Position numbers and translations under genes: made by a program. Positions 1 to 5,723 of a DNA stretch of 10,001 bases are shown in pieces. Location: the NCBI GenBank assembly GCA_938008925.1, contig CALLIQ010000385.1, positions 1-10,001 on the forward strand. The letters run 5' to 3'. Source of the DNA: an uncultured Acidimicrobiales bacterium. Lineage in GTDB: Bacteria > Actinomycetota > Acidimicrobiia > Acidimicrobiales > SZUA-35. Every line of letters begins with the position of its first letter. Positions within the stretch are counted from its first letter, which is position 1. The notes below the pieces were generated by a model, which saw only the letters and a list, made by a program, of their open reading frames with translations, had not been told where the DNA came from and ran no database searches.

Positions 1-624
1 GTCGTCGGCACACTCATGGGGAGTCAGCTCGAGCTCGTCCCACTCGTGACCTCGTCATGGGCCGACGCGCTCGATGCCCACCCGCAGGCCGACGTGCTCG
101 ATCGAAACAGCGGCTTCGACAAGCCCTATGGACAGAACCGCTATTCCGGCTATGACCAGGCCGAACGCCCACTGCGGGGATTCTTCTCGACCGAGATCCC
201 CGAACCGATTCCACCGATGAGCAGGGTCGTCGGCGTGCGACGGCCAGGTGGAGCGGCCACGTCGATCCCAACCGACCTCTTGGCCGAAACCGGGGTCGTC
301 GAGCTCGCGTTGGGCGACGAGACCGTCGTCGCGTTCTGGCGAGCCGGCACCAACTCACCACTTCAGCGAGCCGACATCACCGCCGGCGACGACATTGGAG
401 CGAGCGGCGTCTTCGAGGTGGAGCTCGACGGGCAACCGCTCACGTTCACCGCAACCGCCGACGGATTCGTCGATGCCGAGACCAACAGCACGTGGAACCT
501 GTTCGGCCATGCGATCGACGGGCCGCTCGCCGGGGCCAGGCTCACACCAGTCGAACACCTCGACACCTTCTGGTTCGCCTGGGTCGCGCACCACCCGGGG
601 ACCGAGCTCGTCACCACCCCCTGA
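1..624 (+). CDS. DUF3179 domain-containing protein (5' end outside window)
   Basis: The reading frame is open from the first base, and the residues before the first ATG (position 16) continue the domain, so the gene almost certainly starts upstream of the window. About 207 residues are visible. They match the pattern I know for DUF3179: a Trp-Ala-Asp and 'HPQADVL' segment early on, then 'YGQNRYSGYDQ', 'MSRVVGVR', a Val-Val-Ala-Phe-Trp strand followed by 'AGTNSPL', 'GASGVFE', 'LTFTA', 'STWNLFG', 'GPLAGARLTPVEHLDTFWFAW' in two adjoining blocks, and a short C-terminal end. The biochemical function of DUF3179 is not established to my knowledge; such proteins are common in marine bacteria and archaea and are often predicted to be exported. 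Any signal peptide would lie outside the window. The next gene follows after 91 bp on the same strand. Family assignment is confident, function unknown. Confidence 0.85.
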   Translation, partial: VVGTLMGSQLELVPLVTSSWADALDAHPQADVLDRNSGFDKPYGQNRYSGYDQAERPLRGFFSTEIPEPIPPMSRVVGVRRPGGAATSIPTDLLAETGVVELALGDETVVAFWRAGTNSPLQRADITAGDDIGASGVFEVELDGQPLTFTATADGFVDAETNSTWNLFGHAIDGPLAGARLTPVEHLDTFWFAWVAHHPGTELVTTP

Positions 625-702
625 CCCGATCCCCACTCCGACTCGATCCGTCGCCTCAACATGTCGCCACCGGGGCTGCAGGGTGGTGACGCCATGACGA
701 GC

Positions 703-708
703 GATACT
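703..708 (+). promoter_or_regulatory. Possible -10 element for a leaderless GTG start
   Basis: The hexamer GATACT ends 7 nt before the GTG at 716. That is the distance expected if transcription begins at or next to the start codon, as in the leaderless mRNAs common in actinobacteria. No Shine-Dalgarno sequence is visible before the GTG, which fits. No -35 hexamer can be recognised and the first base departs from TANNNT, so this is weak. Confidence 0.2.
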
Positions 709-715
709 GACCGCC

Positions 716-1456
716 GTGAACCGCCGAGTCCTCGAAGTCGCGCTCGCCGTGGTGATCGGTGCGGTGATCGTCGCGGTGTGGTTCACCGTCACCGCGGACG
801 ACGGAGCAAACGAGCCGACGCCGGGGGTCGGGGAAGCGAGCGAGCCGGCGGCGAGCCAGCCAGCGACGAGTCAGCCAGCGACAGGCACCCGCCTCTCCGA
901 TGGCGACGTCGAGGCGTTCCTCGACGTTTGGGTCGCGAGCCAAGAGCTCGACGTCGTCGTCGTGGGACGAGAACAGACCCTCAGTGTCGACCCGACCAAC
1001 GGTGTCGACCCCATCGAAGCGATCGGCGAGATCACCGGATCGATCGACGTGCGTCGGGCGACGCTCGGCGATCGGCGCATCGAACAGGTCGGGACGAATG
1101 CACTCGTGACCGGCCCGGAGGGGCAACGGTCGTGTGACCTGCTGGACGGACAGTTCCTGTGCACCGACCCCGTGCCCGCTCCGTCGATCGAGGAACAACT
1201 CGTCGAGTTCACCGACCGGCTCAGCGGTGAGTCGCCGACCTACGACCTGTTCGACGACGGTGACGGGTGTTGGCGGGCCGTCGCGGCCGAACCCTCACCC
1301 ATTCTTCGCTGGGGTCAGATCTCGGTCTGGTGCTTCGATGCAGCGACTGGGGCACTCGCACAAACCGCTCAGTGGCGCGGTGAGGACAGGGTCCGGCGCT
1401 TCGAGGCGACGGAGATCCGTACCGACGTCGTCGCTCGCGATCTCGACCCACAGTGA
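716..1456 (+). CDS. Membrane-anchored protein with a four-cysteine extracytoplasmic domain, unknown function
   Basis: I do not recognise a family. The 246-residue product has a short basic N-terminus (Arg3-Arg4), one hydrophobic helix at residues 6-25, and then a low-complexity linker (about 28-58) rich in Glu, Pro, Ala, Ser and Thr with the repeat 'ATSQPATSQPAT'. The rest is a predicted extracytoplasmic domain with four cysteines (140, 149, 185, 206) that could form two disulfides. The helix has no lipobox, so it is a membrane anchor or an uncleaved signal. The 'CWRAVA' and 'WCFDAATGAL' segments look like paired beta strands of a small secreted domain. The GTG start was chosen because the ATG at 694 is out of frame and the hydrophobic helix begins right after the GTG. 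The stop codon falls inside a 16-bp tandem repeat, so the last residues (DLDPQ) are encoded by the repeat. Coding bias supports a real gene. Confidence 0.7.
   Translation: MNRRVLEVALAVVIGAVIVAVWFTVTADDGANEPTPGVGEASEPAASQPATSQPATGTRLSDGDVEAFLDVWVASQELDVVVVGREQTLSVDPTNGVDPIEAIGEITGSIDVRRATLGDRRIEQVGTNALVTGPEGQRSCDLLDGQFLCTDPVPAPSIEEQLVEFTDRLSGESPTYDLFDDGDGCWRAVAAEPSPILRWGQISVWCFDAATGALAQTAQWRGEDRVRRFEATEIRTDVVARDLDPQ
853..882 (+). repeat. 15-bp tandem repeat, two copies, in the linker of the membrane-anchored protein
   Basis: Two adjacent 15-bp units (853-867 and 868-882) differ at one base (GAGCCAGCCAGCGAC and GAGTCAGCCAGCGAC). The unit length is a multiple of three, so copy-number change would lengthen the Ser-Gln-Pro-Ala-Thr linker without shifting frame. 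Confidence 0.75.
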
Positions 1457-1507
1457 CCTCGACCCACAGTGACCTCGACCCACCGTGACCTCGACCCACC
1501 GTGACCT
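1439..1507 (+). repeat. 16-bp tandem repeat, four copies plus a partial one, spanning a stop codon
   Basis: Four head-to-tail units of GACCTCGACCCACMGT lie at 1439-1454, 1455-1470, 1471-1486 and 1487-1502, followed by a partial GACCT. The first unit has one T for C. Units 1 and 2 end in CACAGT and units 3 and 4 end in CACCGT, which suggests stepwise duplication. The TGA stop of the upstream gene is at the junction of units 1 and 2. Because 16 is not a multiple of three, the copies fall in different frames and only the first is translated. Confidence 0.9.
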
Positions 1508-1515
1508 GCCGGGGC

Positions 1516-1692
1516 ACACAAAAGCCCACCTTGTGAGGTGGGCCGGGACGCTTGATCGAGGTCGATCATGGAGGGCGAGCGAGGAGTACCGAGCTCCGAC
1601 ACCCGAAGGTGTCGGTGGCGATGCGTGTGTGGAGGGAGTGGCACCCCCCGCTCATTGCCCCATGAACCGGTGAGGGCGATGACCACCGGTGT
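1516..1692 (-). ncRNA. Candidate structured small RNA ending at an intrinsic terminator
   Basis: The spacer holds a row of perfect hairpins: an ACCGGTG stem with an 11-nt loop (1666-1690), an 8-bp stem (1596-1603 with 1608-1615) and a 6-bp stem with a 4-nt loop (1553-1568), then the terminator hairpin at 1524-1543. Read on the minus strand, the 8-bp stem is capped by C-UUCG-G, an exceptionally stable tetraloop, and only on this strand is the last hairpin followed by a T run. No convincing minus-strand gene lies just upstream to use that terminator, which suggests a transcript starting near 1690. A TATTCA near 1691-1696 on the minus strand could be its -10 element. I recognise no known RNA family. 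The alternative is that the hairpins are 3'- or 5'-UTR structures of the + strand genes. Confidence 0.3.
1517..1543 (-). terminator. Intrinsic terminator facing the minus strand
   Basis: A perfect 8-bp GC-rich stem (GCCCACCT at 1524-1531 with AGGTGGGC at 1536-1543) encloses a 4-nt loop. On the minus strand the stem is followed directly by TTTTGTGTG. The + strand side has no T tract, so it should act on minus-strand transcription only. Confidence 0.6.
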
Positions 1693-1697
1693 GTGAA

Positions 1698-1703
1698 TAG
1701 CAT
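1698..1703 (+). promoter_or_regulatory. Possible -10 element (TAGCAT)
   Basis: TAGCAT fits the actinobacterial TANNNT -10 pattern and lies 5 nt before the ATG at 1709, so it could give a leaderless or nearly leaderless transcript. The same hexamer appears in both promoter candidates of the 6585-7056 region. No -35 element is recognisable. Confidence 0.3.
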
Positions 1704-1708
1704 CGGCG

Positions 1709-2035
1709 ATGGCCGTCGAAGACTTGAGGGCCAATTTCGGAAGTTTCGAAGGGATTCGGATGCGGTTGGGCCAAACGAACGATGCCGTTGCTCACGGCCT
1801 CGCGACCGTCGCGGCGGAGGGTGAAAGCGAGTTCTTCCTCGGCGACGATCTGCTCCCGTTCCTCACCCTCGCTATCGGCGCCGCGCTGCTGTTCGGCACT
1901 GCTGCAGCGTTCATCCGCCCACCGGCGGAACGTGCGGAGGGTGCGCTTGAGAGGCCCCCCGTCGGGCGCAGCGTCGTGCAGATGGCGATCGGTCTGATCG
2001 CAACCGTGTGGGCCTTGGCGACCCTGCTGAGCTGA
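1709..2035 (+). CDS. Small two-helix membrane protein, unknown function
   Basis: The frame encodes up to 108 residues. Two hydrophobic helices are clear, about residues 48-68 (LPFLTLAIGAALLFGTAAAFI) and 87-107, joined by a hydrophilic loop with 'RPPAERAEGALERPPVG'. Both ends would therefore lie on the same side of the membrane. Two starts are possible. ATG 1709 has no ribosome-binding site but sits 5 nt after a TAGCAT hexamer and might be leaderless. ATG 1760 (residue 18) is preceded by GAAGGG at a suitable distance and would give 91 residues. The first 17 residues contribute no obvious domain. The gene ends 3 nt before a possible ATG of the next frame, so the two may be cotranscribed. No family recognised. 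Confidence 0.6.
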   Translation: MAVEDLRANFGSFEGIRMRLGQTNDAVAHGLATVAAEGESEFFLGDDLLPFLTLAIGAALLFGTAAAFIRPPAERAEGALERPPVGRSVVQMAIGLIATVWALATLLS

Positions 2036-2116
2036 GCGATGCCGGCGAGCTCAGGTGATTTCGCCCAACTCCTCAAGAGACGCCGACATCGTGCCGTTTT
2101 CAGAGGCAACGAACGG

Positions 2117-2500
2117 ATGGCTTCCATGTCACTCACCCGGACCGACGCACGGACCGACGCACAGTCCCAACTCCAGACGAGCACTGCGGCGTCGACCGCC
2201 GTGCTCGACGCGCCGGCGCGCCAGCGCCGAGGCGTCCGTCGATCCACCACCGGCATCGGGTCGTCTTCCAAGTCGACCAGCACTCAGCTGACCGACACGA
2301 TCGAGGCCCGCGAGCAACTCGCCGCCCAGATCGAGCGTGACCGTTCCGAGAACAAGACCGGCCTGATCTACATGGTGCTGCTCGGCGGCGCTGCCTGCCT
2401 GGCACTCGCCGGTGTGGTCAGCACCGCTCAGGCCGAGGCGAGTACCGGCGTTGACGCGCCGCCCCCCGCCGTGTTCGAACAGCCAGCCACCGGCAACTGA
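2117..2500 (+). CDS. Small single-helix membrane protein, unknown function
   Basis: From ATG 2117 the product has 127 residues: a Ser/Thr/Arg-rich N-terminal half, a short charged and probably helical stretch (about 57-80, 'TIEAREQLAAQIERDRSENK'), one hydrophobic helix at about 83-103, and a 24-residue tail rich in Ala and Pro. This looks like a protein with a cytoplasmic N-terminal part and a short extracytoplasmic tail. ATG 2117 is preferred because AGAGG lies 10 nt upstream. The frame also has an ATG at 2039, 3 nt after the previous stop, which would add 26 mainly basic residues; ATG 2126 is also possible. A 12-bp tandem duplication (2139-2162) encodes the doubled Arg-Thr-Asp-Ala. Its TGA stop abuts the stop of the convergent gene. 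No family recognised. Confidence 0.6.
   Translation: MASMSLTRTDARTDAQSQLQTSTAASTAVLDAPARQRRGVRRSTTGIGSSSKSTSTQLTDTIEAREQLAAQIERDRSENKTGLIYMVLLGGAACLALAGVVSTAQAEASTGVDAPPPAVFEQPATGN
2139..2162 (+). repeat. 12-bp tandem duplication inside the small membrane protein gene
   Basis: GGACCGACGCAC occurs twice in direct succession (2139-2150 and 2151-2162) without mismatch. It is in frame and doubles a four-residue Arg/Thr/Asp/Ala motif. Confidence 0.8.
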
Positions 2501-2914
2501 TCACAGAGCTGGCATCTCCGACGCCGACGAGGTGACCCCTGGGCTCCGTGTCGCACGGGTCGGGTCAACGCCCCTGGCCGAATAGGCGAAGCTCTGCGGA
2601 CCACCGCCGGCGAGAAGGCCAAGAACCCCCGACGGCAAGAGGATGAAGCTCGCGACCTTGAGCGCTCGCTGCATGCGGGGCTTGTTCGTGCCGTTCGCAT
2701 CGCAGTACATCCACACGCCGGCCACGTTGAAGCCCCAGTACAAGAGCCATCCGTAGGGAGAGCCGACGGTGGTGCCGAGAATCAGCGCGAGTGCCAGTGA
2801 CGGTGCGATCCAACCGAGCGAGTGCCAGCTGAGCTCGCGGCGGATGCTGGCGATGAGCCTTCGACCGTCGAAGCGGCCTGAGAAACTGGTTGTCGAGGAC
2901 CCACCGATGCGCAC
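2501..2914 (-). CDS. Three-helix integral membrane protein, unknown function
   Basis: The 137-residue product begins with a basic N-terminal segment (residues 1-30, several Arg), has hydrophobic helices at about 33-50, 55-71 and 85-103, and ends in a hydrophilic tail of roughly 30 residues. The second helix contains 'WGFNVAGVWMY', followed by a polar loop 'CDANGTNKPRMQR'. The start is a GTG at 2912-2914; no strong ribosome-binding site is visible. The gene lies 77 bp downstream of dnaB on the same strand, with no obvious terminator between, so it may be read through from dnaB. Its stop codon directly abuts the stop of the convergent + strand gene, giving the palindrome TGATCA. I recognise no family. 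Confidence 0.65.
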   Translation of the reverse strand: MRIGGSSTTSFSGRFDGRRLIASIRRELSWHSLGWIAPSLALALILGTTVGSPYGWLLYWGFNVAGVWMYCDANGTNKPRMQRALKVASFILLPSGVLGLLAGGGPQSFAYSARGVDPTRATRSPGVTSSASEMPAL

Positions 2915-2991
2915 AGAGGGTCAACGCCCCAGCGCCGGAGAGAGTTCCCACCCGTTGCCTGTCGCGCTCGTTGCCCGTCGCCGGTGCGGAA

Positions 2992-4530
2992 TCAGAACTC
3001 TTCGGCGGGTGCTCCCCCACCGCCGGGTGCACCGCCCCCGCCTCCAGGACCACCACCGCCAGGACCCGGGCGACGACTCATGTTCTCGAACCGCGTGAAG
3101 TGGCCGAGGAAGGCGAGCTTCACCGTTGCCGTCGGGCCGTTTCGGTGCTTGGCGACGATGACCTCGGCGACGCCCTTCTGTTCGGAATCGGGGTTGTAGA
3201 TCTCGTCCCGATACAAGAACATCACCGCGTCGGCGTCCTGCTCCAATGCACCGGACTCACGAAGATCCGACAGCATCGGGCGCTTGTCCTGGCGCTGTTC
3301 GAGCCCACGGTTGAGCTGAGCGAGCGCGACCACCGGGCACTCGAGCTCGCGGGCGAGAATCTTGAGATTTCGACTGATCTCGGACACCTCGACCTGGCGG
3401 CTTTCGGCGTTGGAGCGACCGGTCATGAGCTGGATGTAGTCGACGACGATCATCCCGATATCCCCGACCCGGCTCTTGAGTCGTCGAGCCTTGGCCCGGA
3501 TCTCCATGACGGTGACCTGCGGGTTGTCATCGATGTAGATCGGCGCCTCGGCCAGTCGGCCGACGCTGTGGCTGATCCGGTTCCAGTCTGCCTCGTCGAG
3601 CTTGCCGGTCTTGACCCTGGTGGCGTCGACGCGAGCGTCGGAGCACAAGATTCGCTGTGAGAGCTCGAGCTGACCCATCTCCAAGCTGAAGATGAGCACT
3701 GGCTTGTTCGACTTCATGGCTGCGTTCGCCGCCATCCCGAGACCGAATGCGGTCTTGCCCATCGCGGGTCGGGCGCCGACGACGTAGAGCGCGTTGCGCT
3801 GCAAGCCCGACATCAGCTCGTCGAGATCGTGGTAGCCGGAGGGAATCCCGGTGATCGAGTCGCCCTGCTCGTAGAGCATCTCGAGGCGATCGAGGTTTGC
3901 GGAGAGCAGATCCTTGATCTCCGCAGTGGTGTTGGCGACACGGCGCTGCGCCACGTCGAACATGCGAGCCTCGGCGTCGTCGACCGCCTTCACGACATCG
4001 TCGGGAACCTCATAGGCCATCTCGGCGATCTCGTTGCTGACCGAGATGAGGCGACGAAGCAGCGCGTGCTCCTCGACGATGTTGGCGTAGTACCCGGCGT
4101 TGGACACGGCGGGTGTGTTGGCCTGCAGGTCGATCAGCAGCGCCGGGCCGCCGACGGCTTCGAGCAATCCCGCTCGGCGGAGCTCCTCGGCGACCGTGAC
4201 CGCGTCGACCGGCTCGCCCGAGCCGTAGAGACCGACGATGGCGTCATAGACGTGGCCGTGGCTCGGCTTGTAGAAGTGCTCGCTTTCGAGCACCTCGACC
4301 GAGTCGGCAATGGCTTCACGGCTGAGCAACATGGCACCGAGGACCGATTCCTCGGCTCGCAGGTTGTGGGGCGGTACCCGATCGAGGCGTGCTCGCCCGC
4401 CGCGAGGCGGTGGCGCGTCATCGAACGAGTTGCCGCTGAACCCCCCGGCGTTGAACCCACCGCCCATTGGCTGCCAATCCTCATCGGACGGAGGGTGGCC
4501 GTCGTCGTTTGGCTGCGGTTCGTCGCTCAT
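2992..4530 (-). CDS. dnaB: Replicative DNA helicase DnaB
   Basis: DnaB is the hexameric ATP-dependent helicase that unwinds DNA at the replication fork. The 512 residues show a disordered N-terminal extension (1-50, acidic and Gly-rich), the DnaB N-terminal domain (about 52-155, with 'AEESVLGAMLLS'), a linker helix region, and the RecA-like motor (about 225-485). Motor motifs are intact: Walker A GARPAMGKTA (252-261), Walker B 'IVVDYIQL' (361-368), 'ALAQLNRGLEQR', a 'LRESGALEQDAD' segment with the probable arginine finger, and 'AKHRNGPT'. No intein is present. The protein ends in a Pro/Gly-rich tail (487-512) closing in 'APAEEF', which is unusual for DnaB. ATG 4530 is preceded by a good AGAGGA ribosome-binding site. 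The gene is downstream of rplI, separated by a DnaA-box cluster. Confidence 0.97.
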   Translation of the reverse strand: MSDEPQPNDDGHPPSDEDWQPMGGGFNAGGFSGNSFDDAPPPRGGRARLDRVPPHNLRAEESVLGAMLLSREAIADSVEVLESEHFYKPSHGHVYDAIVGLYGSGEPVDAVTVAEELRRAGLLEAVGGPALLIDLQANTPAVSNAGYYANIVEEHALLRRLISVSNEIAEMAYEVPDDVVKAVDDAEARMFDVAQRRVANTTAEIKDLLSANLDRLEMLYEQGDSITGIPSGYHDLDELMSGLQRNALYVVGARPAMGKTAFGLGMAANAAMKSNKPVLIFSLEMGQLELSQRILCSDARVDATRVKTGKLDEADWNRISHSVGRLAEAPIYIDDNPQVTVMEIRAKARRLKSRVGDIGMIVVDYIQLMTGRSNAESRQVEVSEISRNLKILARELECPVVALAQLNRGLEQRQDKRPMLSDLRESGALEQDADAVMFLYRDEIYNPDSEQKGVAEVIVAKHRNGPTATVKLAFLGHFTRFENMSRRPGPGGGGPGGGGGAPGGGGAPAEEF

Positions 4531-4538
4531 GGGTTCGA

Positions 4539-4545
4539 TCCTCTC
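4539..4545 (-). promoter_or_regulatory. Ribosome-binding site of dnaB
   Basis: On the minus strand GAGAGGA lies about 8 nt before the dnaB ATG, a good Shine-Dalgarno match at normal spacing. It supports the chosen start, which includes the disordered N-terminal extension. Confidence 0.65.
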
Positions 4546-4609
4546 TCAGACCGCTTGTGGAGTCCTAGACCTCAAAGCTGTGCGTTCCGCTCGAAATCGT
4601 GTGGGAAAC

Positions 4610-4638
4610 CTGTGGATGTCTTGCCAGTTCATCCACAG
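4610..4638. repeat. Inverted repeat formed by two facing DnaA-like boxes
   Basis: CTGTGGATG (4610-4618) and CATCCACAG (4630-4638) form a perfect 9-bp inverted repeat around an 11-bp centre. Each arm contains an ATCCACA DnaA-box core. Confidence 0.75.
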
Positions 4639-4748
4639 TCATGTGGAGATGGCCGCGCCGGCCCTGAAACCAGGGGCGCGACGAAAAAAGAGCAAATCCT
4701 CAGATTCGTCCCCGAGTGTGGACAAGTGCGTGGACAACCCCCCACTGC

Positions 4749-4784
4749 TGTGGATAGCTCCTTGTCGGAGCATCGGTATCCACA
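4749..4784. repeat. Second inverted pair of DnaA-like boxes around a hairpin
   Basis: TGTGGATA (4749-4756) and TATCCACA (4777-4784) form a perfect 8-bp inverted repeat. Between them is a smaller 5-bp stem, GCTCC (4757-4761) with GGAGC (4767-4771). Confidence 0.75.
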
Positions 4785-4827
4785 GACAGTGGAGGTTGTT
4801 CACGGTTGGTGACCGGCCGGGGCCGAA

Positions 4828-5274
4828 TCAGGTGCTGACGACCTCGACCGTGACGGGGAACTGCACCTCGTCATGGGGGCTGGCCATCACCGAATGGGTG
4901 CCGACCTCACGGATGCCCTCGTCGAGCACGAGCATCTTGCGCTCGAGTTCGACACCGGTCTGCTCGAGCGTGGCGGCGACGATGTCGGCAGCCGACACCG
5001 AGCCGAACAGCTTGCCTTCGGCGCTGGCACGAGCCGTCACGGTGACGGGACGGGCGACGAGCACCTTGGCGATTTCTTCTGCTGCCTCACGGTCCTTCGC
5101 GTTGCGGAGCTGCCAGGCCTTGCGCATCGACTCGGCCTGAGCCTCGACGCCGGAGTTGGCAGTCTGCGCCTTGCCTTGGGGAATGAGGTAGTTACGGGCG
5201 TAGCCGTCGGCGACGTCGACGACATCGCCTCGGTTGCCCAGGTTCTTGACGGCTTCGTGGAGAACGACTCGCAT
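4828..5274 (-). CDS. rplI: 50S ribosomal protein L9
   Basis: L9 binds 23S rRNA near the base of the L1 stalk and helps maintain reading frame. The 148 residues have the family's usual length and layout. The N-terminal RNA-binding domain (1-47) carries the signature 'LGNRGDVVDVADGYARNYLIP', here residues 12-32, followed by the long connecting helix (about 42-73, Ala/Glu/Arg-rich) and the C-terminal domain (about 76-148) with 'EGKLFGSVSAADI'. The ATG shares one base with the TGA of rpsR (TGATG), so translation is probably coupled. A strong GGGGGAG ribosome-binding site lies at 5280-5286 inside the end of rpsR. It is the last gene before the DnaA-box cluster; no clear intrinsic terminator follows. 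Confidence 0.97.
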   Translation of the reverse strand: MRVVLHEAVKNLGNRGDVVDVADGYARNYLIPQGKAQTANSGVEAQAESMRKAWQLRNAKDREAAEEIAKVLVARPVTVTARASAEGKLFGSVSAADIVAATLEQTGVELERKMLVLDEGIREVGTHSVMASPHDEVQFPVTVEVVST

Positions 5275-5723
5275 CAGCTCTCCCCCTCGACAGCACCGAC
5301 GGTCTCGGTTGACTCGACCTGGCTTGCTTCCACTGCCTCGTTGTCGGCAGCTGCTGCAGCATCGTCGTTCGCTGCGTCATCTGGCCGCTCGTCGCGTGGT
5401 CGACGATCACCGCGATCGCCTCGCTCACCCTTGTCGGGACGAGGACCACGACGCTGGGTGGTGACCCGGCTGGCGTACGGAAGGAGGCCCATCTCGCGAG
5501 CGTTCTTGATGGCACGAGCGACCACACGCTGCTGCTGGGAATCGTTGCCCGACACACGACGGGCTCGGATCTTGGCTCGGTCGGACATGAAACGACGAAG
5601 CGTGTCGACGTCCTTGTAGTCGAGGTAGTCGATGCCTTCGCTTGCGAGCGGGCTGATCTTCTTCTTCGAGCGACGGTTGGCGTCTTTGGGCTTTGCCCGA
5701 CGCGTGCTACGTGACTTTGCCAT
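5274..5723 (-). CDS. rpsR: 30S ribosomal protein S18, cysteine-free form with a long C-terminal extension
   Basis: S18 sits on the 30S platform in partnership with S6. The conserved core occupies about residues 23-86, with 'GIDYLDYKDVDTLRRFMSDR', 'KIRARRVSGN' and 'ARAIKNAREMGLLPY'. Two things are unusual. First, the positions that carry zinc-binding cysteines in the C+ form (a CxxC near the start of the core and a Cys after 'GN') have none here, and the whole protein is Cys-free, so it is the zinc-independent type. Second, most S18 proteins have 75-95 residues; this one has 149, because of a 63-residue tail (87-149), first rich in Arg/Asp/Gly, then acidic and Ala/Glu-rich. The tail is real coding sequence, since its stop overlaps the rplI start. 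The start ATG overlaps the ssb stop (TAATG). Confidence 0.96.
   Translation of the reverse strand: MAKSRSTRRAKPKDANRRSKKKISPLASEGIDYLDYKDVDTLRRFMSDRAKIRARRVSGNDSQQQRVVARAIKNAREMGLLPYASRVTTQRRGPRPDKGERGDRGDRRPRDERPDDAANDDAAAAADNEAVEASQVESTETVGAVEGES

Larger units (their letters stand above)
4600..4805. other. DnaA-box cluster, candidate oriC or DnaA-controlled dnaB regulatory region
   Basis: The 297-bp rplI-dnaB gap is crowded with DnaA-box-like 9-mers. The clearest are TGTGGACAA at 4717-4725 (exact reverse of the actinobacterial box TTGTCCACA), CGTGGACAA at 4729-4737 (one mismatch), TGTGGATAG at 4749-4757, GTATCCACA at 4776-4784 and TCATCCACA at 4629-4637 (each one mismatch from TTATCCACA). 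TGTGGATGT at 4611-4619 is weaker, as are matches at 4556, 4600, 4642 and 4797. They are arranged as an inverted pair, a direct pair 12 bp apart and a second inverted pair. An A-rich tract (4683-4696), the only AT-rich stretch nearby, lies between and could be an unwinding element. DnaA binding is strongly suggested. Whether this is the origin, a DnaA-titrating site or a regulator of dnaB cannot be decided here; dnaA is not in view. Confidence 0.6.

Noticed and set aside
1621..1660. A run of six C as a sign of the actinobacterial 6C RNA motif
   Set aside because: Only one C-run is present and it is not in the loop of a clear hairpin; the 6C motif needs two such stem-loops.
1369..1734. Minus-strand open frame through the tandem repeat
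   Set aside because: It crosses the 16-bp repeat and the terminator hairpin, has no ribosome-binding site and gives low-complexity repeated peptide.
3002..3072. GC-rich low-complexity end of dnaB as a sequencing error or frameshift
   Set aside because: The Gly/Pro codons stay in frame and end in a plausible acidic-Phe tip, so a genuine tail is the better reading.
2984..4812. Plus-strand frames across dnaB
   Set aside because: They are antisense shadows of an unmistakable DnaB; the conserved motifs are all on the minus strand.
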